Of a stretch of DNA of 64,000 nt, positions 31,746-41,040 are shown piece after piece. The notes under the pieces were generated by a model, which saw only the letters and a list, made by a program, of their open reading frames with translations, was not told the origin of the DNA and searched no databases. This DNA is from Porphyra umbilicalis. Taxonomy: Eukaryota; Rhodophyta; Bangiophyceae; Bangiales; Bangiaceae. The stretch lies in contig KV918873.1 in assembly GCA_002049455.2 (NCBI GenBank), positions 156,344 through 220,343 on the forward strand. The letters are read 5' to 3'. The position numbers and the translations under genes are program-made. Numbering within the stretch: position 1 is the stretch's first letter; the number at the start of each line of letters is the position of its first letter.

Positions 31746-33662
31746 ATGGACGCTGCAATGACTGTGAGTGGCTGGGAGGAGGACGAGGGCCTAAACGATG
31801 ACGTCACCACCGCGGTGGTAGTCGCCGCTCACGTGGCCACTCTTCTGGATTCGCGACGGCGGGCTCTCGCGGCCGCGCAAGTGCACAGGCCGCGGTACCG
31901 GGGCTCCGTGCCCGGTCGGTTGGCCAATCGGCCGCGAAATTTTGAGCTTGGCCTGCAGTGCATCCTTCGCGACTATTTTGGCGTCGACGGCCTTCCCCCG
32001 GTTTTCGGTCGACAACAGTTTGAGCGACGATTTCGCGTGCCGTTGCCGGTCTTCCTGCGGATCTACCATGCTATCAAGGACCGCCCGTTTTGGGCGCAAC
32101 GTGTCAACGCAACCGGGCAGCCGCAGGCCCACCCGCTTCAAAAGCTGGTGGCCGCGTTCCGCGTGCTGGCGTACGGAGAATCGTACGACCGCGCGGACGA
32201 GTACGTGCGCTTGTCCAGATCTACAATCGCGCGCGCGGTCAAGCTCTTCACCGAGTTCATGGTCGACGAGCTCGGTCCACACTACCTGCGGCCGCCCACG
32301 CCCCCTGAGATTGAGAAGATCCTTGCCCGCAATGATGAGCGTGGGTTGCCTGGCTGTCTCGGTTCTCTTGATTGCTCTCACTGGGAGTGGTCCTCGTGCC
32401 CTAAGGCGCGGGCGGGGACGTACCAGGGCCGGGATGGGCGGCGATCGATTGTGATTGAGGCCATCTGCGATGAGGACACGTGGATCTACCACATCTTCGC
32501 GGGGAGTCCGGGAAGCCTCAATGATATTAACGTCCTGTACCAATCGCCTATGTATATGGATGTCATCACGGGAAAGTGGCCGCCCCGGGAGTTTTCGTTC
32601 ACTGTGAACGGTAATACCCGAACTTTGCTGTATTACCTGGTGGACGGAATCTATCCCCGCTTCGCGTTCTTCGTTGCCCCTTTCCCCAACCCGCAGACTC
32701 TCGAGCAGCGCACGTTCAACCGTCTTCAAGAGGCTCTGCGGAAGGACGTAGAGCGTCTTTTCGGCATCCTGACGGCGCGATTCCACGTCATGTTGCACCC
32801 TTGCCGAATGTGGACGGTCCCCCAGATGGTGCTAACGACGCAGACTATTGCCATTCTTCACAGTATGGTAATCGAGGCACGCAGGGACGGTTTCCTGTCG
32901 CGCTCGCGCTCGTCCCTCTATGGGGCGGGCGCTGCCGGCGCGGGGGCTGATCTGGGCGGGGGTGGCGCGGTCGCCGGTGCCGCTGACGGTGCGGGTGTCG
33001 GCGGCGCGGCGGGAGACGATGGGGCGGGCGCGGCTGGCGCGGCTGCTGGCGCCGCTGACGGCGCAGGAGCCGGCGGCGGCGGCGCGGGAGGCGCTGGGGC
33101 GGACGGGGTGGACGGGGATGGCGCGGGGGCTGGCGCCGCCGATGGCGCAGGAGCTGGAGGCGGCGCCGCGGGAGGCGCTGGGGCCGGCGGCGGTGGCGCG
33201 GGAGGCGCTGGGGCGGACGGGGCGGACGGGGATGGCGCGGGGTCTGGCGCCGCCGATGGGGCAGGCGGCGCCGCGGGCGCGGCTGCCGCGGGCGCCGCCG
33301 ACGGCGCTGGGGCCGGCGGTGGCGCTGCGGGAGACGCCGGGGCGGGCGCGAACATCGGCGGCGGTGCGCCGCGAGTGGCCGGGGAGGGAGGTCACGGGGG
33401 GGGGGGTGGCGGGGCAGGAGGTTCTGGGGCTGGAGGCGCAGGTGCTGCTGCAGGGGGTGGGCTGGGCGACCTAGACGGTACTCGTGGTGTTCCACCCCCA
33501 GCTCTGGGGGCCGCTGCGGTGGCCCCCATGAGCGAGTTCATGCGGATTCTGATGGCCACTGGCGAGGCCAAGTCCCGGGAAGAGCATGCGGCGCTGCGCA
33601 AGGATCTGTGCGCGCACGTGTTTTCGCAGCGTGGTGAGTTCTTGGCGCCTTATCTTGATTGA
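31746..33662 (+). CDS. Harbinger-type transposase (plant transposon protein family)
   Basis: 638 codons, open throughout. PIF/Harbinger transposases are DDE enzymes that insert at three-base targets. Residues ~60-400 are the family core: an HTH-like N-part (LQKLVAAFRVLAYGESYDRADEYVRLSRST), first catalytic Asp in LGSLDCSHWEW, the hallmark SPGSLNDINVL with the second Asp, YYLVDGIYP, and the final acidic residue in the RKDVERLFGIL helix. This matches the family named Plant transposon protein (PF04827). Residues ~400-590 are an unusual Gly/Ala/Asp-rich tail coded by imperfect repeats, followed by a conserved-looking end (MSEFMRILMATGEA, REEHAALRKDLCAHVF). Such proteins need a Myb/SANT partner; the converging gene at 36924-38702 is a candidate. 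It looks intact and could be active. Terminal repeats were not identified. Confidence 0.85.
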   Translation: MDAAMTVSGWEEDEGLNDDVTTAVVVAAHVATLLDSRRRALAAAQVHRPRYRGSVPGRLANRPRNFELGLQCILRDYFGVDGLPPVFGRQQFERRFRVPLPVFLRIYHAIKDRPFWAQRVNATGQPQAHPLQKLVAAFRVLAYGESYDRADEYVRLSRSTIARAVKLFTEFMVDELGPHYLRPPTPPEIEKILARNDERGLPGCLGSLDCSHWEWSSCPKARAGTYQGRDGRRSIVIEAICDEDTWIYHIFAGSPGSLNDINVLYQSPMYMDVITGKWPPREFSFTVNGNTRTLLYYLVDGIYPRFAFFVAPFPNPQTLEQRTFNRLQEALRKDVERLFGILTARFHVMLHPCRMWTVPQMVLTTQTIAILHSMVIEARRDGFLSRSRSSLYGAGAAGAGADLGGGGAVAGAADGAGVGGAAGDDGAGAAGAAAGAADGAGAGGGGAGGAGADGVDGDGAGAGAADGAGAGGGAAGGAGAGGGGAGGAGADGADGDGAGSGAADGAGGAAGAAAAGAADGAGAGGGAAGDAGAGANIGGGAPRVAGEGGHGGGGGGAGGSGAGGAGAAAGGGLGDLDGTRGVPPPALGAAAVAPMSEFMRILMATGEAKSREEHAALRKDLCAHVFSQRGEFLAPYLD

Positions 33663-33919
33663 TTTCTCTCCCTGTATCGTGTGTCTTCTGCAAACCCTTC
33701 CCTGCGGCGTGCTCTGTGATGTGTGTTGTGTACGAGAAATCTGGTTTACAATGCGGGCGTGAACCCTAAAGCGTTTTGCACATGTTAACCTTCTTCCCAC
33801 TTCGGACACATGCACAATTGGTCGGCTGATGCGCGTTCAGGGTCCTGGTATCGGTCGCGCGGCGGTGGCTGCCACGGCCAAGGTGCTTCGCAGGTGGAAG
33901 CCTTTGCGAGGGCGGCCAC
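33663..33919. other. Spacer after the transposase
   Basis: No gene; leads into the minisatellite. Confidence 0.4.
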
Positions 33920-35560
33920 CGCAGCGCGAACCACCCCGCACGCCGTCGTCGTCTGTGCGCGGCGGCGGCCGCCGCCGCTCCACGCCGGGCACGGCGAGGC
34001 GACGGCGGCCGCCGGTATTGTTCCCCTACGGCAGCGACCGCCGCCACGCCCAACCATGCGTGGAGGCGGCCGCGGTACTTGTTGCTTACGGCAGCGGCCG
34101 CCGTCGTGCCACATGACGTGCGGCGGCGGCCGCCGTACTTGTTGCTTGCGGCTAGGCGGCGGCCGCCGTGCCGTACCATGTGCGGTGGCGGCCGCCGCTC
34201 TTGTTCCCCTGCGGCGGCGGCCGCCGCCGTGCAACATGATGCGCGGCCGCGGCCGCCTCACTTGTTCCCTGACGGCGGCCGCCGCCATCCTTGTTTCTTA
34301 CAAAGGGGCGGCCGCCGCCGCGCCACAACATGCGCGGCGGCGGCCGCGCCACACCATGCGCGGCGGCGGCCGCCCCACGTGTTCCCTTATGGCGGCGGCC
34401 GCCGCCGTGCCAGAACACGCGAGGCGGCGGCCGCCGTACTTGTTGCTTTCGGCGGCTGCCGCCGCCGTGCGCCATCACGTGCGGCGGCGGCCGCCGCACT
34501 TGTTCCCTTATGGCGGGGCGGCCGCCGCCGTGCCGCACCAAGCGCGGTGGCGGCCGCCGCTTGTGTTCTGTTACGGCGGCGGCCGCCGGCGTGCCACATC
34601 ACGCGCGGCCGCGGCCGCCGCACTTGTTCCCTGACGGCGGGGCGGCCGCCGCCGTGCCGCACCATGCGCGGTGGCGGCCGCCGCACTTATTCTGTTACGG
34701 CGGCGGCCGCCGGCGTGCCACATCACGTGCCGCTGCTGCCGCCGTACATGTTCGCTGGCGGCGGCGGCCGCCGCCGTGCACTACCATGAGCGGCCGCGGC
34801 CGCCGCACTTGATCTGTTACGGCGGCGGCCGTTGCCGTGCCACATCACGCGTGGCGGCGGCCGCCGTACTTGTTGCTTATGGCGGCGGCCGTCGTCGTGC
34901 CACATCACGTGCGGCGGCGGCCGCCGTACTTGTTCCCTTACGGCGGGGCGGCCACCGCCGTGCCGCACCATGCGCGGTGGCGGCCGCCGTGCCACACCAG
35001 GCGCGGCGGCGGCCGCCGTACTTGTTGCTTATGGCGCCGTGCCATATCAGGCGCGGTGGTGGCCGCCGGAAGTGTTCCCTTATGGCGGGGCGGCCGCCGC
35101 CGGCGTACCATGCGCGACGGCGGCCGCTGCCCCCGCTCCCCAACGGCGGCGTCTGCCGCCACGCGACTCCACGAGCGGCGGCGGCCGCCACACTTGTTGG
35201 GTTTGGCGGCGGCCCCCGCCGTGCCACATCACGCGCGGTGGCGGCCGCCGCCCGTGTTCCCGTACGGCGGCAGCCGCCCACGTGTCGCATCACGCGCCGC
35301 TGCTGCCGCCGTACATGTTCGCTGGTCGCGGCGGCCGCCGCCGTGCACCACCATGAGCGGCCGCGGCCGCCGCACTTGTTCTGTTACGGCGGCGGGCCGC
35401 CGCCGCGCCACACCATGCGCAACGGTGGAGGCCGCCGCACTTGTCGTGTGGCGACGGCTGCCGCCGCCGTGCACCGCAGGGCGCGGGGGCGGCGGCCGTT
35501 CTTGTTGTACGGCAGCGGCGGCCGCCGCCACTCATCGGCGCGCGCGGAGGCAGCGGCAGC
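33920..35560. repeat. 60-bp minisatellite built on GGCGGCCGCC palindromes
   Basis: About 27 units of roughly 60 bp. A typical unit has CTTGTTGCTTA or CTTGTTCCCTTA, a GGCGGCCGCC palindrome, CGTGCCACATCACG and a second GGCGGCCGCC palindrome. Some units have lost part of the spacer. Because 60 is a multiple of three, long frames stay open on both strands, giving Arg/Pro/Gly/Cys repeats such as RRPPPCHMTCGGG. I regard these frames as by-products rather than genes. Degenerate NotI-type palindromes continue to ~35.6 kb. Confidence 0.9.
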
Positions 35561-36923
35561 ACTTGTGCTCGTGATGCGGCGGCCGCCACAGCCCGACGCA
35601 CTGCGCGGGCGCGGCGGCCCCACACGTGGTCGGTGGGCGGTGGCCGGCGCGCGTGTGTCCGCCTGGCGGTGGCCGCTGCCACCCACCGTTACCTAGCGCA
35701 GCCGGCCCCCGCGCGGGGGCCCACTTGTGCCCGCCTGGTGGCGTCAGCAAGCAGCCACCGCCACGTTCCGCAACCCCTTCCAAGTGGGGGCGGTCGTGCG
35801 GACAGTGAGCGGCGGCCGCTAGCCCGCACAGCCGTTACTGGCGGCGGCGGCGACGCGGGCGACGTCAGCCAAATACCGGCGTGCGCTGACATCGCACCCC
35901 CGCCCCTCAGGTACACCGTGGCTGCCCCCCGCCCTCCGCGGCGCCTCGCGCACGCGCGGCACACTGCCTGATTCATTTCCCCCCCCCCCCTCTCGTCCGG
36001 CCGTGGACGCAGTTCAGTCTCTGGCAGCGGCCGCCAAGCACGCACGTGCCCGCCCCACCCTCGCACAGCGACCCGCAAAAAATGATGTGCGACATCTGAA
36101 CTGACCAATTAGAGACGTTTAAATTATAATCAGAAAGAGACGTTGACCAATCAGGAAGGCGCCTCGCGATGCTGATGCAAGCCGCAAACAAGGTGTCGCA
36201 AACCGCCCAGCATACACTGGGCACAACAGCGACAACGCCGCTAGCCGCTCGACGAAGGCGCGCGGTGCGGCACCGCCCGCCGCGCCGCCGCTCCTCGCCC
36301 ACTGCGCCTACGGCGCCACCACCACCCCCGCGACCGCCCTCACCCCGCCGCCGCAACCGCCCCACCGCCGGCTGTCGCCACTCTTGGTGGCAGCCCTGCC
36401 CGTTGCCGCCCCCCCCCCTCTCCTGCACGCGCGGCCACCTCTGCCTGCCACGGCTGACATGGCGCCCGCCGCCGCGGCGCCGCCGCCGCCGCCGCGTGCG
36501 GCGTAGCGGCCGCCGCGGCCGCCGCGGCAACTGACGCGCGCGCGCCTGGTGCGTCGTCGCCCGCCACGCCATCGCCCCGGCACAGTGAGTGCCCATTGGA
36601 GTTGCGCGGCGCATATCGACGGCCGGCACGCGCGGGGACGGGGGGCTCGGAACAGCGTGCCGGCACGCAATTGGGGGGACGCTGAGCTGCATCTCACTGG
36701 TGTACAAGAGTGCACAGACAAGTCATGTAGGAAAAAAAAAAACCCTGCCCAATGGGGAAAAAAAACCTTGTCTTTCTACGGTACCACGCGGCATCACAAT
36801 CACACTCAAACGCAAACACAAAACGCAAAGGACAATCCCCTACAAAGCGGCAGAGGAACAGATGGTCCGCGACCTCGAAACAAACAAGACAGAAAACAAT
36901 ACAATGGGCATGGGCATGTCGGC
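35561..36923. other. Gene-free stretch between minisatellite and Myb-like gene
   Basis: GC-rich with Ala/Arg/Pro-rich frames only up to ~36.0 kb. 36080-36180 is AT-richer and non-coding. Two short A-runs lie near 36730-36770. No gene supported. Confidence 0.45.
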
Positions 36924-38702
36924 CTACTCCTCTTCAGACTCACTGGACGAGCGCCCGCAGTTCCGGGCAAGAGACTCGATGAGATCACTGTCAAAGCCAT
37001 CGAAGCCGCCGCCGTCGGAGACCGAGTCGTCAGAGCCAGACGCCGGCGGCGGCGTGCGACGCTTGCGGCGCACCGAGGGCGGCGCGCTCGGTGCGCTCCC
37101 TGGTGCGACCACCACTGCCGCCTCAGCCGGCGCGGCCGCCGCCGGTGAAGATCGCGCTGCCGACGGCGCCGCCGGCGGGATCGTCAGGTCGACGGTCGTC
37201 TTCAGCGGCTCGTCCATGGCGGCGGCGGCCTGCTTGCGCTTGGTCGACTGCGCGCGGCGGCCGCGTTGCTTGTGCACGTCCTTGGCAGCCGCCCGCGCGG
37301 GCAGTACATGCGCATCAGCGGCTGCCGCCACCGTCGCCGCTGCCGCCGCCGGAGGCGCCACACTCGATGCCGCTGTCGCAGGCGCAGAAGAAGCGGCGGC
37401 GGCCATCGATGCGGTCAGCGTGGAGTCGGCCGCCGTGCCCTCGGCAGCCGACTGCGGCGGCGACCCCGGCGTCTGCTCCACGGGCGCTGGCGTCGCCGGT
37501 GGCGCCGGCGGTGGCGCCGGCGGTGGCGTCGGCGGCTGTGGCGTCGGCGGCGGTGGCGGCGGCGGCACCGACGACGTCGTGTCGCCGACGATAGTGACGT
37601 CGTCGTCTGCCGCGCCATTACCCGTCGCCGAAATGTCGTCATGAGCGGCCTTTTCAGGTGCGGGTACAGCGCCTGCAACCTTGTCCTTGTTCGCCGCCCC
37701 CACCCCGTCAGCGGCAGCCGACGCGTCGGCCTCCTGCCCGGATGACGGGACCTTAATGCCCTCGTGGGCAAGCATCTTCTTGGCTTGGTGCGCCCAAAAC
37801 GCTGCACCCTTAGGCGTTTCGCGCATGAAAGGAAGGCTGAAGGCCTTCATGGAGGTCCGCTGCGTGGTTGCGTCGCCCAACTTCTCCATCGCGCTGGCAA
37901 CGCGGCCCATCGTACGGTCGTCGGCAATGCCCTCGGCGCGGGCGCGCTTGGCCGCCTTACAGCCCATGGGGCGACCCGCCCATGGCCCTTCCTCCTCGTC
38001 GTCGTTGCTCTCATCGGCATTGCTCGGCGCCTCTTGGCCACCAGCAGCGCCGGCGGCCGCCGCATTCGCGGCGGCCGCCGGCGCGGGATCCCCCCCAGCA
38101 GCCGCCTGCTCAGCAGCGGCCCCGCCGCCGTCCGCTGCAGCGGCCGCCGCCGCCCTTGCCGCGGCACGCGCGTGGGCGGCGGCCGACCGCTTCTGCAGGG
38201 CGGCAAATTCGGCGGCCGCCGACTTGAAGCGATCTTGGTCCTTGAGCACCTCCCAATACTGTGCCCATGGGCACGTGACCCGCTTGATGCGGCGCTTGGT
38301 CTTCTTTCCAGTGGCCACCTCATCGGCGTGGTCACCGCGGATGCGCCCGTACACGTTGGTGCCACAGTACAGGCCCTCCGCGCAATTGACGAGGTCCGCA
38401 TGCGTCGTGATTCCCGTCGGCTTCGCCTTCCGCGCCTGCACAATGCAGCTCGAAAACTCCATGACGCCAGCCACCATCTTCGCCCACTGCTTGCGCAGCG
38501 CGTCGAATCCACGCTGGTCGCGCGCCGCCTTGACCGCCGCGTCCGTCTCATTCCGCAGCAGGTGCTTCCACGACGTGAGCACCCGCCCCCAGAACTCCTT
38601 CCCCGACTGGTCCGTCCCCCGGATGGGGTTGTTGGCCTCAATTAGCCACGCCTTGATGAGCGCCATGTTCTCCGCCACGGCCCACGCCGGACCGCGCCCC
38701 AT
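36924..38702 (-). CDS. Myb/SANT-like NAM-associated protein, probable Harbinger partner
   Basis: 592 codons from the ATG at 38702. An upstream in-frame extension to 39167 is Arg/Pro-rich and looks non-coding. Residues ~1-120 have the NAM-associated/Myb-SANT layout seen in Harbinger second proteins: WAVAENMALIKAWLIEA, then KEFWGRVLTSWKHLL and RKQWAKMVAGV. A basic patch KKTKRRIKR follows, then a region with PMGCKAAKRARAE, close to the RPxGxKxAK motif of the NAM-associated C-terminal domain. The rest is acidic and Ala/Pro-rich with a KRKRR-type basic stretch and a Ser/Glu-rich end. These proteins bring the transposase to DNA and into the nucleus. It converges on the transposase at 31746-33662, with the minisatellite between. 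No stops or shifts are seen, so it may be functional. Confidence 0.7.
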   Translation of the reverse strand: MGRGPAWAVAENMALIKAWLIEANNPIRGTDQSGKEFWGRVLTSWKHLLRNETDAAVKAARDQRGFDALRKQWAKMVAGVMEFSSCIVQARKAKPTGITTHADLVNCAEGLYCGTNVYGRIRGDHADEVATGKKTKRRIKRVTCPWAQYWEVLKDQDRFKSAAAEFAALQKRSAAAHARAAARAAAAAAADGGGAAAEQAAAGGDPAPAAAANAAAAGAAGGQEAPSNADESNDDEEEGPWAGRPMGCKAAKRARAEGIADDRTMGRVASAMEKLGDATTQRTSMKAFSLPFMRETPKGAAFWAHQAKKMLAHEGIKVPSSGQEADASAAADGVGAANKDKVAGAVPAPEKAAHDDISATGNGAADDDVTIVGDTTSSVPPPPPPPTPQPPTPPPAPPPAPPATPAPVEQTPGSPPQSAAEGTAADSTLTASMAAAASSAPATAASSVAPPAAAAATVAAAADAHVLPARAAAKDVHKQRGRRAQSTKRKQAAAAMDEPLKTTVDLTIPPAAPSAARSSPAAAAPAEAAVVVAPGSAPSAPPSVRRKRRTPPPASGSDDSVSDGGGFDGFDSDLIESLARNCGRSSSESEEE

Positions 38703-38739
38703 CGTGGTCGACGACCTCGCCGGCCGCAGTCTTGCAGAC

Positions 38740-40785
38740 CTACTCAGCGGATGGGCCACCACGGCGGCCCGACGCCGGATAAAGTGGCGGTCGGCCGCCG
38801 CTACAGCCCCGTCTGAGCCTCTTGAAGGGGGGCAGGTCACCGCCACCGGCAGCAGGGGCAACACCGGCGCCTGGCACCGCCGGCGGCAGCACGAAGCTCC
38901 CGGCAAAGTGGGACGCGGCCGCCGCCGCGGTGCGGGAAACTGCCGCCGCCCTTGTCGCGGTCCGCTGGGCACTCTTCGCTGTGCGCTTGGCTGCCGCGGT
39001 GATCGCGGCCGCCTCCCGGTACGAGACCTGGGCAGCCGCTGCCTCTGCTGAGGCAGTGGCGGCCGCCGCGGCCGCCTTGGTAGCGGCGGCAACCGCTGAC
39101 TTAGAAGCCTCTGCGGCAGCCGCCCGACGCTCCGCCGCAAGACGCTCGGGGCTGCGAGAGCGCGCAAGCCTCCGCTTCCTCACAGCGAGCTGCGCCCACT
39201 GCTTGCGGGGTGGCCACACCCCGAACAACGAGAACGACGATGCGGGCGGGGACGACCCGTCCGCAGATCCCGCAGCCGCCCCACGACCACCTAGAGCTCC
39301 GGCGGCGGGCTCGACGGTGGCGTGTCGGGCGGCGTGCCGCCGCTCGACCTCGGCGGGCTCGTCGGCCGGTTGGCGGGCGGCGCGCCGCCGCTCGACGTCG
39401 GCACGCTCGTCGGCGGGTTGGCGGGCGGCGCGCCGCCTCTGGCCGCCGGCGGGCTCGTCGGCCGGTTGGCGGGCGGCGCGCCGCCGCTCGACGTCGGCAC
39501 GCTCATCGGCGGGTTGGCGGGCGGCGCGCCGCCTCTCGCCGCCGGCGGGCTCGTCGGCCGGTTGGCGGGCGGCGCGCCGCCGCTCGACGTCGGCACGCTC
39601 GTCGGCGGGTTGGGGGGCGGCGCGCCGCCTCTCGCCGCCGGCGGGCTCGTCGGCCGGTTGGCGGGCGGCGCGCCGCCGCTCGACGTCGGCACGCTCGTTG
39701 GCGGGTTGGGGGGCGGCGCGCCGCCGCTCGACGTCGGCGGGCTCGTCGGCGGGTTGGGGGGCGGCGCGCCGCCTCTCGCCGCCGGCAGGCTCGTCGGCGG
39801 GTTTGCGGGCGGCGCGCCGCCGCCTGTCGTCGGCGGGCTTATCGGCGGGTTGGGGGGCGGCGCGCCGCCGCTGGACTTCGGCAGGCTTGTCGGAGGGTTG
39901 GGGGGCGGCGAGCAGCTGCTCGTCGTCGGCGGGCTCGTCGGCGGGTTGGGGGGCGGCGCGCCGCCTCTCGCCGCCGGCAGGCTCGGCGGCGGGATGGCGG
40001 GCGGTGCGCCGCCGCTCGCCGTCGGCAGGCTCGTCGGTGGGTTGGGGGGCGGCACGCCGCCGCTCGCCGTCGGCAGGCCCGTCGGCAGGTTGGGGGGCGG
40101 CGCGCCGCCGCTCGTCGTCGGCAGGCTCCTCAGCGAGTTGGAGGGCGGCGCGCCGCCGCTGGACCTTGGCGGGCTCGTCGGCGAGTTTGGGGGCGGCGCG
40201 CCGCCGCTCGCTCACCGCGGGCTTGACGGCCAATCGCCTGTCGGCGCGCCGCCGCTCGACCTTGCCTGGCTCGTCGGCGGGTTGGGGAGCGGCGCGCCGC
40301 CACTCGACGTTGGCGGGCTTGACGGCCTGTGGCCGGGCGGCGCGCCGCCGCTCGTCCTCTGCGGGCTTGAAGCTCGACAGTCTGGCGGACCGCCGCCGCT
40401 CGACCGCGGCGGGCACGAAGCCCAAGTATCGGGCGGAGCGCCGCCGTTTAACCTCGGAGGGCTCGTCGGCGGGTTGGGGGGCGGCGCGCCGCCGCTCGAC
40501 CTCAGTGACCTTATCGGCCGGTTGCCGGGCGGCGCGCCGCCGCTGGACCTCGGCCGGCTCGTCGGCGGGTTGGGGGGCGGCGCGCCGCCGCTCCACCTTG
40601 GCGGGCTCTGCCGTCGTCGCTTGGGGCGCGCGCCGCCGCTCCACCTCGGCGGGCTCGGCCGTCGCTGCTCGGGACGGCCGCCGCCCGACCTCGGCGGGCT
40701 TTGTGGTCGATGAATAGGCGGCGAACCGCCGCCCCACGTACGCGGACTGGACGGTCGTCGCTCTGGCGGCACACCGCCGCCCCAC
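38740..40785 (-). CDS. Uncertain open frame across the 48-bp repeats (16-residue repeat protein)
   Basis: 681 codons on the minus strand. About 27 copies of a 16-residue unit (consensus near ERRRAARQPADEPADV) are followed, from 39270 down, by ~170 non-repeated residues with basic clusters (VRKRRLARSRSPE, FKRLRRG) and an Ala/Ser-rich helix. The non-repeated part looks like protein and could carry nuclear localisation signals. The plus strand is also open across the repeats (39322-40713 and 38822-40717), because 48 is a multiple of three, so openness alone proves nothing. I favour the minus frame because its C-terminal part is the most protein-like. Its stop is 38 bp upstream of the Myb-like start. 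Confidence 0.35.
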   Translation of the reverse strand: MGRRCAARATTVQSAYVGRRFAAYSSTTKPAEVGRRPSRAATAEPAEVERRRAPQATTAEPAKVERRRAAPQPADEPAEVQRRRAARQPADKVTEVERRRAAPQPADEPSEVKRRRSARYLGFVPAAVERRRSARLSSFKPAEDERRRAARPQAVKPANVEWRRAAPQPADEPGKVERRRADRRLAVKPAVSERRRAAPKLADEPAKVQRRRAALQLAEEPADDERRRAAPQPADGPADGERRRAAPQPTDEPADGERRRTARHPAAEPAGGERRRAAPQPADEPADDEQLLAAPQPSDKPAEVQRRRAAPQPADKPADDRRRRAARKPADEPAGGERRRAAPQPADEPADVERRRAAPQPANERADVERRRAARQPADEPAGGERRRAAPQPADERADVERRRAARQPADEPAGGERRRAARQPADERADVERRRAARQPADEPAGGQRRRAARQPADERADVERRRAARQPADEPAEVERRHAARHATVEPAAGALGGRGAAAGSADGSSPPASSFSLFGVWPPRKQWAQLAVRKRRLARSRSPERLAAERRAAAAEASKSAVAAATKAAAAAATASAEAAAAQVSYREAAAITAAAKRTAKSAQRTATRAAAVSRTAAAAASHFAGSFVLPPAVPGAGVAPAAGGGDLPPFKRLRRGCSGGRPPLYPASGRRGGPSAE

Positions 40786-41040
40786 CTCTGCGGGCTAGGC
40801 TGCCGTTGGTCGAGCGGCGCGCCGCCGCCCCACCTCGGCGAGCTAGACGGCCGTCGGTCTTGCGGCGCGCCGCCGGTCCACCGCGGCGGGCTGGACGGCC
40901 GTCGGTCCAGCGGCGCGCCGCCGCCCCACCTCGGCGGGCTCGGCTGCCGATGGTCGAGCGGCGCGCCGCCGCCCCACCTCGGCGGGCTCGGCGGCCGTCG
41001 GTCGAGCGGCGCGCCGCCGCCCCACCTCGGAGGGCTCGGT
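39320..41040. repeat. 48-bp minisatellite built on GGCGGCGCGCCGCC palindromes
   Basis: Roughly 27-35 units of 48 bp. Each holds a 14-bp perfect palindrome GGCGGCGCGCCGCC followed by a CTCG-ACGTCGGC-type spacer and CTCGTCGGCGGGTTGGG. Two alternating unit types (CTCGACGTCGGCACG and CTCTCGCCGCCGGCG) occur in the first 500 bp, showing higher-order duplication. Units decay towards 41 kb. Confidence 0.92.

Noticed and set aside
33920-35560. Regularly spaced palindromic repeats resembling a CRISPR array
   Set aside because: The 'spacers' are themselves copies of one another, the unit is a simple 60-bp minisatellite, no cas genes are present and the DNA is eukaryotic.
33810-35696. Long Arg/Pro/Gly-rich reading frames on both strands of the 60-bp array
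   Set aside because: They follow from a stop-free repeat with a period divisible by three; neither strand is preferred and no non-repeated domain is attached.
39322-40717. Plus-strand frames across the 48-bp array (Gly/Leu/Pro- or Ala/Arg-rich)
   Set aside because: Same periodicity effect; the minus frame has a more protein-like non-repeated end and was kept instead at low confidence.
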